Assembly (NCBI GenBank): GCA_963702165.1
Contig: OY969722.1
Span: forward strand, 1,364,001 to 1,428,000
Direction of reading: 5' to 3'
From: Terrimesophilobacter sp963702165
GTDB lineage: Bacteria > Actinomycetota > Actinomycetes > Actinomycetales > Microbacteriaceae
Length of the DNA: 64,000 bases
This document shows positions 1-10,307 of the stretch, piece after piece (the first letter of the stretch is position 1; every line of letters starts with the position of its first letter). The notes beneath the pieces are model-generated. The model saw nothing but the letters and a program-made list of their open reading frames with translations, was not told the origin of the DNA and did not search any database. Made by a program: the position numbers and the translations under genes.

Positions 1-1600
1 TGATGGTCGAAACGCGCTGGGCGACGATCAGCTGGGTCGCGCCTCGCACGTTCGTGGCGAGGGCGGCGCGAAGCCGCGCATCCGTTCCGGTGTCAAGTGC
101 GGAGAACGAGTCGTCGAACACGTAGAACTCCGGCTTCTTCACCAGCGCGCGGGCAATCGCGAGCCGCTGCCGCTGCCCGCCGGACACGTTCGTGCCGCCC
201 TGGGCGATCGGTGCATCGAGCTGACCGTCGAGTTCCTCGACGAAATCCCGGCCCTGCGCGGTCTCGAGCGCGGCCCACAGCTCGTCGTCGGTCGCATCCG
301 GCTTGCCGAACCGCAGGTTGGAGGCCACGGTGCCAGAGAACAGGTACGGCTTCTGCGGCACGAGGCCGATGAGACTCCAGAGCAGGTCGGGGTCGAGGTC
401 GCGAACGTCGACACCGTCGACCAGCACCGCACCGGCGGTGGTGTCGACGAGCCGCGGGATCAGGCCCACCAGAGTGGTCTTGCCCGCGCCGGTGCTGCCG
501 ATGATGGCCGTGCGCGTGCCGGGCTGGATGGTGAAACTCAGCGACCGGAGCACGGGCAGTTCGGCGCCGGGGTAGGAGAAGGTCACGTCGCGGAACTCGA
601 GCGTGCCGTGCTGGGCGAGTTCGGTGACCGGCGAGACGGGGGGCGACACCGAGGTCTCGGTCTTCAGCACCTCCCCGATGCGGTCGGCGCTGACCGCGGC
701 GCGCGGCAGCAGGACGCCGAGGAAGGTGGCCATCATGACGCCCATCAGGATCTGCACCAGGTACTGAAGGAAGGCCACGAGCGTGCCGACCTCGATCTCG
801 CCGGAGTCGACCCGCATCCCACCGAACCAGATGACCGCGACGCTCGAGACGTTCATCACGAGCAGCACGGTGGGGAACATGAGGGCGAACAGCCGGCCCG
901 CGCGCAGTGCGGTGTCGGTCAGGTCCCGGTTGGCGGTCGCAAACCGTTCCCGTTCCGCCTTCTCGCGCACGAACGCGCGGATGACCCGGATGCCGGTGAG
1001 CTGCTCGCGCAGCACCTGGTTGACCCGGTCGATGCGCTTCTGCATGAGCCGGAACAGCGGCACCATTCGCACGATGATCGCCCCGAGCGCGATCAGCAGC
1101 ACCGGGATGCTCACCGCCATCAGCCAGGACAACCCGACATCCTGCTGCAGCGCGAGGATCACGCCGCCGATGGCGAGGATCGGCGCGGAGATGAACAGGG
1201 TGCAGGTCATCAGCACGACCATCTGCACCTGCTGCACGTCATTGGTGGCGCGAGTGATGAGCGATGGCGCACCGAAGGAGGCGACCTCCCGCTCGGAGAA
1301 CTCGCTCACCCGGTGGAAGATGCCGTCGCGCAGGTCGCGTCCCAGCAGCATCGCCGTCTTTGCGCCGAAGTAGACGGCGGCGATGGCCGCGGTGATCTGC
1401 ACCAGGGTGACCCCGAGCATCACGCCGCCCACCATCAGGATGTAGTCGACGTCACCCTTGGCGATTCCTTCATCGATGATGTCGGCGTTGAGTGTGGGCA
1501 GGTACAGCGACGCGATCGACTGCGCAAGCTGGAACGCTGCGACAGCGACAAGGAATGGCCAATGGGGCTTCAGGAAGCGCCCCAGCAGAGGAAGGAGCAT
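1..1600 (-). CDS. ABC multidrug-type exporter, fused permease and ATPase (C-terminus beyond window)
   Basis: Half-transporter that would couple ATP hydrolysis to export of an unknown substrate across the membrane. 533 codons are present and the gene is cut by the left edge. The N-terminal half holds membrane segments, beginning with PHWPFLVAV and the LNADIIDEGI stretch typical of the YheI/YfiB-like heterodimeric exporters. The ATPase domain shows Walker A GSTGAGKT (about residue 368), signature VSGGQRQRLA (about 470), a Walker B region reading YVFDDSFSALD, and a final visible AQRVSTI switch region. The start is ATG at 1600 with a pyrimidine-rich upstream and no Shine-Dalgarno. TACACT on the minus strand at 1610-1615 suggests a nearly leaderless transcript. 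A partner half-transporter would be expected just left of the window. The exporter class is clear; the substrate is not. Confidence 0.9.
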   Translation of the reverse strand, partial: MLLPLLGRFLKPHWPFLVAVAAFQLAQSIASLYLPTLNADIIDEGIAKGDVDYILMVGGVMLGVTLVQITAAIAAVYFGAKTAMLLGRDLRDGIFHRVSEFSEREVASFGAPSLITRATNDVQQVQMVVLMTCTLFISAPILAIGGVILALQQDVGLSWLMAVSIPVLLIALGAIIVRMVPLFRLMQKRIDRVNQVLREQLTGIRVIRAFVREKAERERFATANRDLTDTALRAGRLFALMFPTVLLVMNVSSVAVIWFGGMRVDSGEIEVGTLVAFLQYLVQILMGVMMATFLGVLLPRAAVSADRIGEVLKTETSVSPPVSPVTELAQHGTLEFRDVTFSYPGAELPVLRSLSFTIQPGTRTAIIGSTGAGKTTLVGLIPRLVDTTAGAVLVDGVDVRDLDPDLLWSLIGLVPQKPYLFSGTVASNLRFGKPDATDDELWAALETAQGRDFVEELDGQLDAPIAQGGTNVSGGQRQRLAIARALVKKPEFYVFDDSFSALDTGTDARLRAALATNVRGATQLIVAQRVSTI

Positions 1601-1609
1601 AGAGGAAAG

Positions 1610-1645
1610 AGTGTACTCCGGCGGTCGACGCGCGGCTCCTACAAT
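1610..1645. promoter_or_regulatory. Divergent -10 elements between the ABC exporter and the quinone reductase gene
   Basis: A plus-strand TACAAT lies at 1640-1645, ahead of the gene starting at 1669. A minus-strand TACACT lies at 1610-1615, 9 nt before the exporter ATG. Both are close to the sigma-70 -10 consensus. No convincing -35 is visible, so the call rests on the -10 matches and their positions. Confidence 0.4.
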
Positions 1646-1668
1646 TGGGGAAAGTCAAGGAGGTCGAC

Positions 1669-2574
1669 GTGCGCGCTGTCAGCTATTCGGAGTACGGGGG
1701 TCCCGAGGTGCTGCAGGTGGTCGACCTGCCGGATCCGGAGGTAGGCGAAGGCTCGGTGCGCGTGCGAGTGCGCGCGGCCGGTCTCAACCCGTTCGACTAC
1801 AAGGTGCGTCGCGGCGGCTACCTGCCCTCGCACACCCTGCCCAGCCTGCAGGGTGCCGAGTTCGCCGGAGATGTCGACGCGGTCGGTGATGGTGTCACCG
1901 GATGGGCGGCAGGCGACGAGGTGCTCGGCTGGGTCGGCCGCGGAGCGCAGGCCGAGTTGGTGGTCGTCCCCGCGAAGAACCTCGCGCGCAAGCCTGCTTC
2001 GCTGGCCTGGGCGGCGGCCGCTGGGATCGGACTCGTAGGCAACACCGCGAAACGGTCGACGGAATCGCTTGGCTTGGGCGACGCCGACACGGTTTTCGTG
2101 AGCGGCGCATCCGGAGGCGTCGGCCTGCTGAGCGCGCAGTTCGCGCTGCGCACCGGGGCGAAGGTCGTCGGCTCCGCCGGAGTGGCCCACCATGATTTCC
2201 TGGCCGGTCTCGGCATAGTCCCGGTCGCCTACGGCGACGGCATGCTCGACCGGTTGCGCGAAGCCGCACCGCAGGGGTTCACGGCGATGCTGGACACGAT
2301 CGGGGGCGAGTCGATCGAGGCCGGGCTCGCGCTTGGCATCCCGCCTGAGCGCATCAACACCATCGCGGACAGCGCCTCGGCGCAGACCTACGGGCTGAAC
2401 ACGGTCGGTGGCGGCGGCAAGACCTCGGCCGAGCTGGAGGAGCTCGCGGTCGAGCTCGCCGATGGGCGCCTTGTGCTGCCGGTGCGCGCTGCCTTCCCTC
2501 TGGACCAGGTCACGGATGCGTTCAGGGAGCTCGAGTCCCGGCACGGCTCTGGCAAGGTCGTGCTGCTCCTCTGA
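1669..2574 (+). CDS. Zinc-independent MDR-family NADPH:quinone oxidoreductase-like protein
   Basis: 301-residue soluble oxidoreductase of the medium-chain dehydrogenase/reductase superfamily. These enzymes use NADPH to reduce quinones or alpha,beta-unsaturated carbonyls. It opens with VRAVSYSEYGGPEVLQ, a typical quinone reductase N-terminus, and has GLNPFDYKVRRG. A nucleotide-binding SGASGGVG lies near residue 150. I chose GTG at 1669 because AAGGAGG at 1657-1663 sits five bases upstream; a TTG at 1645 gives a longer but less likely product. Substrate specificity cannot be read from the sequence. Confidence 0.85.
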   Translation: MRAVSYSEYGGPEVLQVVDLPDPEVGEGSVRVRVRAAGLNPFDYKVRRGGYLPSHTLPSLQGAEFAGDVDAVGDGVTGWAAGDEVLGWVGRGAQAELVVVPAKNLARKPASLAWAAAAGIGLVGNTAKRSTESLGLGDADTVFVSGASGGVGLLSAQFALRTGAKVVGSAGVAHHDFLAGLGIVPVAYGDGMLDRLREAAPQGFTAMLDTIGGESIEAGLALGIPPERINTIADSASAQTYGLNTVGGGGKTSAELEELAVELADGRLVLPVRAAFPLDQVTDAFRELESRHGSGKVVLLL

Positions 2575-2590
2575 CGCAAGCACGCAGAGA

Positions 2591-2634
2591 TTTGTGCCAA
2601 CGGCAAGCGAACGTTCCCTTGCCTGTGGCACAAA
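2591..2634. terminator. Inverted repeat between convergent genes, probable bidirectional terminator
   Basis: Arms TTTGTGCCA and TGGCACAAA (9 bp), then GGCAAG and CTTGCC (6 bp), separated by two unpaired bases on each side and a 10-base loop. The repeat lies between the convergent ends of the quinone reductase gene (2574) and the aldo/keto reductase gene (2659). It has no U-tract, so termination is inferred from placement and stem stability. Confidence 0.55.
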
Positions 2635-2658
2635 CCTCGGCGGAGGGTGCCGGGGAGG

Positions 2659-3621
2659 TTAGGCGAAGATCGCGGTGATCTGGGCGACCTCGTCGGCTGT
2701 GGGCTTCCACAGCGTGCCCAGACCGGCATTCTGTTCGATCTGCTCGACGCTCGTGGCGCCAGCGATGACGCTCGTGACGTTCGGCTGGGCGAGCAGCCAC
2801 GCGAAGGTCGCCGCGATCATGCTCACGCCGCGCTCGTCGCAGAACGAGCGGTAGCGCTCGACGGCGTCCCAGTTCACGGTCGCCATGAGCTCGGGCTTGA
2901 TGACGGTGATGCGCGCGCCGGCCGGGCCGCCGTCCTTCGAGTACTTGCCGGTGAGGATGCCGTTGTACAGCGGGAAGAACGGCAGGAACCCCAGCCCGTA
3001 CTGGCGCGCGGCCGGCAGCACCTCCTTCTCGACACCCCGGGAGAGCAGGCTGTACTCGTTCTGCGCCGAGATGAAGCGCTGGTGGCCGTTCAGGCGCGCC
3101 GTGAACTCGGCCTCGGCGATCTGCCAGCCGGTCAGGTTGGAGTGGCCGAAGTAGCGGATCTTGCCCTCGTCGACGAGTTCATCGAGCGCCGCGATGGTCT
3201 CCTCGATCGGGGTGTGCGCATCCGGGGCGTGCAGTTGATACAGGTCGATCCAGTCGGTCTGCAGTCGACGCAGCGACGCCTCGATCGCGAGACGGATGTA
3301 GCGGCGCGAGCCGCGAGCACCCCAGTCGGGACCGTTGGCGCCGGCCATGTCCATGCCGAACTTGCTCGCGAGCACGATCTGATCGCGGCGCCCCTTCAGC
3401 GCGTTGCCCATGAGCGTCTCGCTGAGTCCCCGCTCGTTGCCGTAGATGTCCGCGGTGTCGAAGAGCGTGATGCCGGCATCGATAGCGGCGCCGATGACCC
3501 GGTCGGTGCCCTCCTGTGTCTCGGTGGCCGTGTGGGCGCGGCCGAAGTTGTTGCAGCCGAGGCCGACGGTGGAGACACGGAGCCCGGATGGGCCGAGATT
3601 GCGGTAGTCGATCGTTGCCAT
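2659..3621 (-). CDS. Aldo/keto reductase
   Basis: 320-residue cytosolic NADPH-dependent carbonyl reductase with an (alpha/beta)8 barrel. The catalytic tetrad is visible: D55 and Y60 in LFDTADIYGNE, K87 in ASKFGM and H131 in YQLHAPD. The C-terminal cofactor region reads SVIAGATSVEQIEQN. The sequence resembles bacterial L-glyceraldehyde-3-phosphate reductase-like and YhdN-like AKRs rather than a named biosynthetic enzyme. It stands alone, convergent with the upstream oxidoreductase and divergent from ogt. The substrate is unknown. Confidence 0.88.
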   Translation of the reverse strand: MATIDYRNLGPSGLRVSTVGLGCNNFGRAHTATETQEGTDRVIGAAIDAGITLFDTADIYGNERGLSETLMGNALKGRRDQIVLASKFGMDMAGANGPDWGARGSRRYIRLAIEASLRRLQTDWIDLYQLHAPDAHTPIEETIAALDELVDEGKIRYFGHSNLTGWQIAEAEFTARLNGHQRFISAQNEYSLLSRGVEKEVLPAARQYGLGFLPFFPLYNGILTGKYSKDGGPAGARITVIKPELMATVNWDAVERYRSFCDERGVSMIAATFAWLLAQPNVTSVIAGATSVEQIEQNAGLGTLWKPTADEVAQITAIFA

Positions 3622-3726
3622 TCCCCTACGCTATCCGCTCCTCACCACGGCTCTTGACCAGCGCGCAGTGCGCCGTTCACTGCCCGTGCCCGCGTGCCCC
3701 GACGCTGCCCGAGTAGCGTCGCGCGC

Positions 3727-4239
3727 ATGAGTGCTTCAGCCCCGTCCCCGTCCTTTCTCATCCGCACCGACAGCCCGATCGGTCGCCTCGAGCTGTCCAG
3801 CGACGGCCCGAATGTCACGCGCCTGGTGATCGAGTCGAACGGCACCCTGCCGCGGGATGGTGAGCCGGAGCGGGGCAACCGTGTGCTCGAGCGTGCTGTG
3901 CAGCAGCTTGAGCAGTACTTCTCTGGTCGCCGTCGGAGGTTTCGCCTGCCGTTGCTGCTGACCGGCACCGCATTCCAGCAGGCAATCTGGGACCGCTTGC
4001 TCGAACTCGAGCACGGTGAGGTCATCAGCTACGGGACTCTCGGCGCTGCTGCGGGTCGAGCAGGCTCCGGACGGGCGGTGGGCACGGCAGTGCGCAGCAA
4101 CCCGGTGCCGATCATCGTGCCGTGCCACCGGGTGCTTTCCACCGCCGGCACCGTGATCGGGTATTCGGGCGGCCAGGGCATCCCGACCAAGCTGTGGCTG
4201 CTCGCCCACGAAGGGGTGCTGCTCCCGGCGCCCGCCTGA
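3727..4239 (+). CDS. ogt: Methylated-DNA-[protein]-cysteine S-methyltransferase
   Basis: 170-residue suicidal DNA repair protein that moves the methyl group from O6-methylguanine to its own cysteine. The active-site motif PCHRVL is present with C133, preceded by NPVPIIV. The DNA-binding helix-turn-helix region includes GEVISYGTLGAAAGR. The start at 3727 follows the family's usual length; an in-frame GTG at 3694 would add 11 residues. It ends five bases from the convergent yaaA gene with no terminator between them. Confidence 0.93.
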   Translation: MSASAPSPSFLIRTDSPIGRLELSSDGPNVTRLVIESNGTLPRDGEPERGNRVLERAVQQLEQYFSGRRRRFRLPLLLTGTAFQQAIWDRLLELEHGEVISYGTLGAAAGRAGSGRAVGTAVRSNPVPIIVPCHRVLSTAGTVIGYSGGQGIPTKLWLLAHEGVLLPAPA

Positions 4240-4244
4240 GCACC

Positions 4245-4985
4245 TCAGGCGACAAGCAGCTCCAGCTCGCCGCCGTCGGCGACGGTCAGGTCGAATCCGG
4301 CGCCGGCCGCCCAGTCGGTGAGGGACGCGGCATCCGGATGCTCGATGCCGGCTTCGAGCACGGCCTTGGTGAAGAGACCCTTCGACTTCTTGTTGAAGTG
4401 GTTCAGCGCACGCCTGCGGCCGTCGCCGTCGGCGGATACCACGCGCACGTAGGCTGCCTGCGACGGCGCGGGGCCGAGGTCGACGTACGACTCGGAGCGA
4501 AGGTCGAGCACGAACGTCTCGCGGGCGAGTTCGGCCGCGATGGCATCCCGCCAGGTGCGCTGCAGCGACAGGCGCGGCAGGCGCGAGTCGTGCGACAGGC
4601 GATACGCCGGAATCGGGTCCAACGCACCGACCAGTCCGAACAGCGCCGAATGGACGGCCAGGTGGCGACCGGCGAACTCTCGCGCACCGGCCGACAGGCT
4701 CTGCGCGTCGAGTGCGTCGAACAGCACTCCGGTGTAGCGGTCCATGGCGGGCAGCAGGGGCGACCGGTCGATCGCACGGTTGCGTTCGAGTTCGTGCGCC
4801 TGGGTGGGGCCGAGCTTCAACGCCCGCGCTGCGGCCTCTGGATCCTCGGCGAGTGAGCCCAGCGCTTCGAGCACCGCCGTGCGTGGCGCGGTCAGCTCCG
4901 GGAAGCGCAGCGCGGCGAAGTCCAGCGCCGTGTCCGGGGCGCCACCGTCGCGTTTGGTCTCGGACGGCGGGAGGAGGATCAGCAT
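4245..4985 (-). CDS. yaaA: YaaA family (UPF0246) peroxide stress protein
   Basis: 246-residue cytosolic protein of the DUF328/UPF0246 family. The E. coli member limits free iron and DNA damage under peroxide stress. The start MLILLPPSETK is the hallmark N-terminus of the family, so ATG at 4985 is preferred over an upstream in-frame start at 5030, which would run into the atp terminator hairpin. Other typical stretches are ALYTGVLFDAL-like (RYTGVLFDALDA) and a C-terminal NHFNKKSKG. It lies just downstream of the atp operon terminator, in the same direction. Confidence 0.85.
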   Translation of the reverse strand: MLILLPPSETKRDGGAPDTALDFAALRFPELTAPRTAVLEALGSLAEDPEAAARALKLGPTQAHELERNRAIDRSPLLPAMDRYTGVLFDALDAQSLSAGAREFAGRHLAVHSALFGLVGALDPIPAYRLSHDSRLPRLSLQRTWRDAIAAELARETFVLDLRSESYVDLGPAPSQAAYVRVVSADGDGRRRALNHFNKKSKGLFTKAVLEAGIEHPDAASLTDWAAGAGFDLTVADGGELELLVA

Positions 4986-5029
4986 CGTGGCGGCTCGCAG
5001 GTGGACGGCGGATGGCGTGGCAGCAGACA

Positions 5030-5067
5030 CGAAATCGGCGGGAGCCCGAGGGTTCCCGCCGATTTCG
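5030..5067 (-). terminator. Strong hairpin closing the atp operon
   Basis: A perfect 14-bp stem, CGAAATCGGCGGGA with TCCCGCCGATTTCG, is extended by G-T, C-G and C-G pairs around a short loop. It starts 15 nt after the atpC stop codon. A uridine-poor tail follows, as is common in actinobacteria. Position and stability support an intrinsic or processing-stop function for the ATP synthase transcript. Confidence 0.8.
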
Positions 5068-5081
5068 AAGCGTGCGCGCCT

Positions 5082-5345
5082 CTAGGAGATGAGTTCGGCG
5101 TTACGCGCGACGATCGTGACCGTGTCGTGCTCGACCGAGAGGAAACCGTCCTCGGCGTTCGCCTTGACGGTGGAGCCGTCCTCGGTCGTGACGCGGACCT
5201 CGCCGACGCCGAGGATAGCGAGCATCGGCTCGTGACCGGGCAGGATGCCGATCTCTCCCTCGACCGTGCGAGCGACGATCTGCTTCGCACGACCCGACCA
5301 CACCTCCTTGGCGGCCGAGACGACGCTCACGTTGAGGTCGGCCAT
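5082..5345 (-). CDS. atpC: F1Fo ATP synthase epsilon subunit
   Basis: 87-residue central-stalk subunit of F1, which couples rotation to catalysis and can inhibit ATP hydrolysis. The beta-sandwich core is present, with VEGEIGILPGHEPMLAIL and EDGFLSVEHDTVTIVA. It is much shorter than the approximately 135-residue E. coli protein because the C-terminal two-helix inhibitory domain is essentially absent. The start codon lies one base after the atpD stop, so the two are probably translationally coupled. Last gene of the operon. Confidence 0.95.
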   Translation of the reverse strand: MADLNVSVVSAAKEVWSGRAKQIVARTVEGEIGILPGHEPMLAILGVGEVRVTTEDGSTVKANAEDGFLSVEHDTVTIVARNAELIS

Positions 5346-5346
5346 A

Positions 5347-6861
<1,515 letters not shown>

Positions 6862-6884
6862 GGCTTCCCTATTCTCCTAAAAAG

Positions 6885-7784
6885 CTACTTAGCCGAGGCG
6901 AGGGCGTCTGCGCCGCCGACGATCTCGGAAATCTGCTGGGTGATCTCGGACTGCCGCGCGTTGTTGGCTAGGCGCGTGTAGTCCCGGATGAGCTTGTCTG
7001 CGTTGTCGCTCGCCGACTTCATCGCCTTCTGCGTCGCGGCCTGCTTGCTCGCATCCGACTGCAGGAGCGCGTTGAAGATGCGGCTCTCGATGTAGACCGG
7101 CAGCAGCGCGTCAAGCACGGCGTCAACCTCGGGCTCGAACTCGTAGAGCGGAAGGATCTCGCGCTCTCCGGGCTCCTCGACACCCTCGACGACCTCCAAC
7201 GGCAGCAGCCGAACGACCTCGGGGGTCTGGGTCAGCATGCTCACGAAGCGGTTGTAGACGATGTGGATCTCATCCACTCCGCCTTCGCTCGTCGGCTGGA
7301 TGAACCGCGACACCAGGGCGTCGCCGATCTCGCGAGCGAGTTCCACCTTGGGGGTGTCGGTGCCGCCGATCCAGGCCTGCTCGGTTGCGCGCTTGCGGAA
7401 CGCGAAGTACCCGACAGCCTTGCGGCCGATGAGGTAGTAGACGACGTCCTTGCCCTGGCTCTTCAGCAGGGTCGCGAGCTCCTCAGCCTCGCGGAGCACG
7501 TTCGCGTTGAACGCGCCCGCGAGTCCCCGGTCCGAGGAGAAGATGACGACCGCAGCGCGCTCGACCTTCTCCGGCTCGGTGGTGAGGATGTGGTCGACGT
7601 TGGAGTACGTCGCGACGGCCGAGACCGCGCGCGTGACCGCACGCGAGTACGGTCCGGAGGCCGCGACCCGCTGTTGCGCCTTCTGGATGCGCGAAGCGGC
7701 GATCAGCTCCATGGCCCGAGTGATCTTCTTGGTCGTCTGGGCAGAACGAATTTTCTGCCGGTAGACCCGAAGTTGCGCTCCCAT
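6885..7784 (-). CDS. atpG: F1Fo ATP synthase gamma subunit
   Basis: 299-residue rotor shaft of F1. Both coiled-coil ends are typical: N-terminal TTKKITRAMELIAASR and C-terminal NNARQSEITQQISEIVGGA. The Rossmann-like middle includes VVIFSSDRGLAGAFN. It lies between atpA and atpD in the standard order. Confidence 0.97.
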   Translation of the reverse strand: MGAQLRVYRQKIRSAQTTKKITRAMELIAASRIQKAQQRVAASGPYSRAVTRAVSAVATYSNVDHILTTEPEKVERAAVVIFSSDRGLAGAFNANVLREAEELATLLKSQGKDVVYYLIGRKAVGYFAFRKRATEQAWIGGTDTPKVELAREIGDALVSRFIQPTSEGGVDEIHIVYNRFVSMLTQTPEVVRLLPLEVVEGVEEPGEREILPLYEFEPEVDAVLDALLPVYIESRIFNALLQSDASKQAATQKAMKSASDNADKLIRDYTRLANNARQSEITQQISEIVGGADALASAK

Positions 7785-7829
7785 GTCCCTACTCTTCTCG
7801 TGTTACTCGTGCGGTCTCAGGCGGCCGGT

Positions 7830-9467
7830 TCAGCGGCGTGCCTTGACGATTTGCTCCTGGTTGACGTCTTCCTCGTCGAGTTCCTCGAACTCTTCGTGGC
7901 CCGCCTGGATGAGTGACTTGCCCTCGCTGGTCTGGAACTCCAGCTTGAACTTGTCGACCTCCTTGTCCAGGGTCGCGATGGTGTCGTCGTCGAGCTTGCT
8001 GGTCTCACGCAGCGTGTCGAGCACCTTGGTGTTGCGTGCGAGGTGGTCGAGCAGTTCGCGCTCGAAGCGCAGGATGTCCTCGACCGGGACCTCGTCAAGC
8101 TTCCCATTGGTGCCGGCCCAGATCGAGACGACCTGGTCCTCCACCGGGTACGGCGAGTACTGCGGCTGCTTGAGCAGCTCGGTGAGGCGGGCGCCTCGCG
8201 CGAGCTGGCGGCGGCTCGCTGCGTCGAGGTCGGATGCGAACATCGCGAACGCCTCGAGGGCGCGGTACTGCGCGAGCTCGATCTTGAGCGTGCCGGAGAC
8301 CGACTTGATCGACTTGAGCTGCGCGTCACCGCCGACCCGCGAGACGGAGATTCCGACGTCGACGGCCGGGCGCTGGTTCGCGTTGAACAGGTCGGACTGC
8401 AGGAAGATCTGGCCGTCGGTGATCGAGATCACGTTGGTCGGGATGTAGGCCGAGACGTCGTTCGCCTTGGTCTCGATGATCGGCAGGCCGGTCATCGATC
8501 CGGCGCCGAGCTCGTCTGAGAGCTTCGCGCAACGCTCGAGCAGGCGCGAGTGCAGGTAGAACACGTCACCGGGGTAGGCCTCACGGCCCGGCGGACGGCG
8601 CAGCAGCAGCGAGACGGCACGGTAGGCCTCAGCCTGCTTCGACAGGTCATCGAAGATGATCAGGACGTGCTTGCCCTGGTACATCCAGTGCTGGCCGATC
8701 GCGCTGCCGGTGTACGGCGCGAGGTACTTGAAGCCCGCGGCGTCGGATGCCGGGGCAGCGACGATGGTGGTGTACTCCATCGCGCCGGCGTCCTCGAGCG
8801 CGCCCTTGACGGATGCGATCGTGGAGCCCTTCTGGCCGATCGCGACGTAGATGCAGCGGACCTGCTTGTCGGTGTCGCCCGACTCCCAGTTGGCCTTCTG
8901 GTTGATGATGGTGTCGATCGCGAGAGCGGTCTTGCCGGTCTGGCGGTCACCGATGATCAGCTGACGCTGGCCACGGCCGATCGGGATCATCGCGTCGATC
9001 GCCTTGATGCCGGTCTGCAGCGGCTCGTGCACGCTCTTGCGCTGCATGACGCCGGGCGCCTGCAGTTCGAGCGCACGGCGACCCTCGGTGGAGACCTCGC
9101 CGAGGCCGTCGATCGGGTTGCCGAGCGGGTCGACCACGCGGCCGAGGTAGCCGTCGCCGACGGGGACCGAGAGAACCTCGCCCGTGCGGGTGACTTCCAT
9201 GCCCTCTTCGATGCCGGTGAACTCACCGAGCACGACGACACCGATCTCGTCCTCGTCGAGGTTGAGCGCGAGGCCCAGCGTGCCGTCGGCGAACCGCAGC
9301 AGCTCGTTCGCCATGGCGCCCGGGAGCCCCTCGACGTGAGCGATGCCGTCTGCGGCGTCGATGACCGTGCCGACCTCGGCCGTTGCGGCCTTGTTCGGCT
9401 CGTAGGACTTCACGAAGTCCTGCAGCGCGCCGCGGATCTCCTCCGGGCTGATCGTCAGTTCTGCCAT
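7830..9467 (-). CDS. atpA: F1Fo ATP synthase alpha subunit
   Basis: 545-residue non-catalytic nucleotide-binding subunit of F1. The P-loop GDRQTGKT is at residues 173-180, and the arginine-finger region reads SVSRVGGDAQ. The C-terminal tail after about residue 510 is acidic (EEFEELDEEDVNQE) and extends slightly beyond short homologues, as in other actinobacteria. A 48-base gap separates its start from the atpH stop. Confidence 0.97.
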   Translation of the reverse strand: MAELTISPEEIRGALQDFVKSYEPNKAATAEVGTVIDAADGIAHVEGLPGAMANELLRFADGTLGLALNLDEDEIGVVVLGEFTGIEEGMEVTRTGEVLSVPVGDGYLGRVVDPLGNPIDGLGEVSTEGRRALELQAPGVMQRKSVHEPLQTGIKAIDAMIPIGRGQRQLIIGDRQTGKTALAIDTIINQKANWESGDTDKQVRCIYVAIGQKGSTIASVKGALEDAGAMEYTTIVAAPASDAAGFKYLAPYTGSAIGQHWMYQGKHVLIIFDDLSKQAEAYRAVSLLLRRPPGREAYPGDVFYLHSRLLERCAKLSDELGAGSMTGLPIIETKANDVSAYIPTNVISITDGQIFLQSDLFNANQRPAVDVGISVSRVGGDAQLKSIKSVSGTLKIELAQYRALEAFAMFASDLDAASRRQLARGARLTELLKQPQYSPYPVEDQVVSIWAGTNGKLDEVPVEDILRFERELLDHLARNTKVLDTLRETSKLDDDTIATLDKEVDKFKLEFQTSEGKSLIQAGHEEFEELDEEDVNQEQIVKARR

Positions 9468-9515
9468 TGTCGTACCCTTTCGTGCGGGGCGCGTGGCCCC
9501 TGAAGTGTCGACTCG

Positions 9516-10307
9516 CTAGCCAGCGAGTTGAAGTCTGAGTTCCCCGAGCTTGGACGCGACCGTGTCGTCGATCACGTCGTTGCCGACCTGCACGCGCAGG
9601 CCGCCGATGATCGTCGGGTCGACCACCAGGTTGATGGTGAGCTGCCCGTAGCGTGCCGCGAGACCGTCACGCAGTCGTTGCAGCTGCTCGGATGCGAGCG
9701 GCTGAGCTGCGGTGACGGTCGCGATGCGGCTGCCGGCCTCGCTCGCGACGATCTCGGCGGCGTCGCGAAGCAGCGCGCCGATGCGGCGGCCTCGAGGCTG
9801 CTGCACCAGGTGGCGAACGATGACGAGCGTCTGCTGGGAGGCCTTGCCCGCCAGCAGCGCGTCGACGAGCGCGAGCTTCGCGTCCGCATCCCCGAGCTTG
9901 CTGACGACCGCGAGTTCCAGCTCGGCGTCGGACGTAACCGCTGCACCAAACGCGAACAGCTCACCGACGATGTCGGTTCCCGCGCCGGCAGACCGGGCGA
10001 CGGCACGGATGCCGATCTCCTCGATGCCGGCCAGAAGGTCGTCCCCGCTTGACCAGCGGTTGGCCACCAGCACGTCGAGCAGACCGCGCGGCTGCTCGTC
10101 GAGCGCGCCGAAGATGCGGTCAGCGAGGACGCGCTTCTGCTCGGCCGAGGCGGACGGGTCGGCAATGGCCGACGCGAGCTGCTTCGACCCTCCGATGAGC
10201 CGACCTGCCGACAGCAGTTCTGCACCAGTGGCCATCGGCACCGGACCCGGCACTGCGGACAGCGCTGAACGCGCCGCCTCGAGCGCCTGAGTGGTGGCTG
10301 AACCCAT
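9516..10307 (-). CDS. atpH: F1Fo ATP synthase delta subunit
   Basis: 263-residue peripheral-stalk subunit linking F1 to the b subunits. It is longer than the E. coli protein (about 177) but not fused to a b domain as in mycobacteria. The C-terminal F1-binding part reads LTINLVVDPTIIGGLRVQVGN, the family signature. The start codon directly abuts the atpF stop (TAA then ATG), implying coupled translation. Confidence 0.93.
   Translation of the reverse strand: MGSATTQALEAARSALSAVPGPVPMATGAELLSAGRLIGGSKQLASAIADPSASAEQKRVLADRIFGALDEQPRGLLDVLVANRWSSGDDLLAGIEEIGIRAVARSAGAGTDIVGELFAFGAAVTSDAELELAVVSKLGDADAKLALVDALLAGKASQQTLVIVRHLVQQPRGRRIGALLRDAAEIVASEAGSRIATVTAAQPLASEQLQRLRDGLAARYGQLTINLVVDPTIIGGLRVQVGNDVIDDTVASKLGELRLQLAG

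Noticed and set aside
608..1744. 378-residue plus-strand ORF over the ABC exporter
   Set aside because: It is rich in His, Asp, Arg and Gln, typical of an antisense frame of a high-GC gene. The opposite strand encodes a clear ABC exporter with all its motifs.
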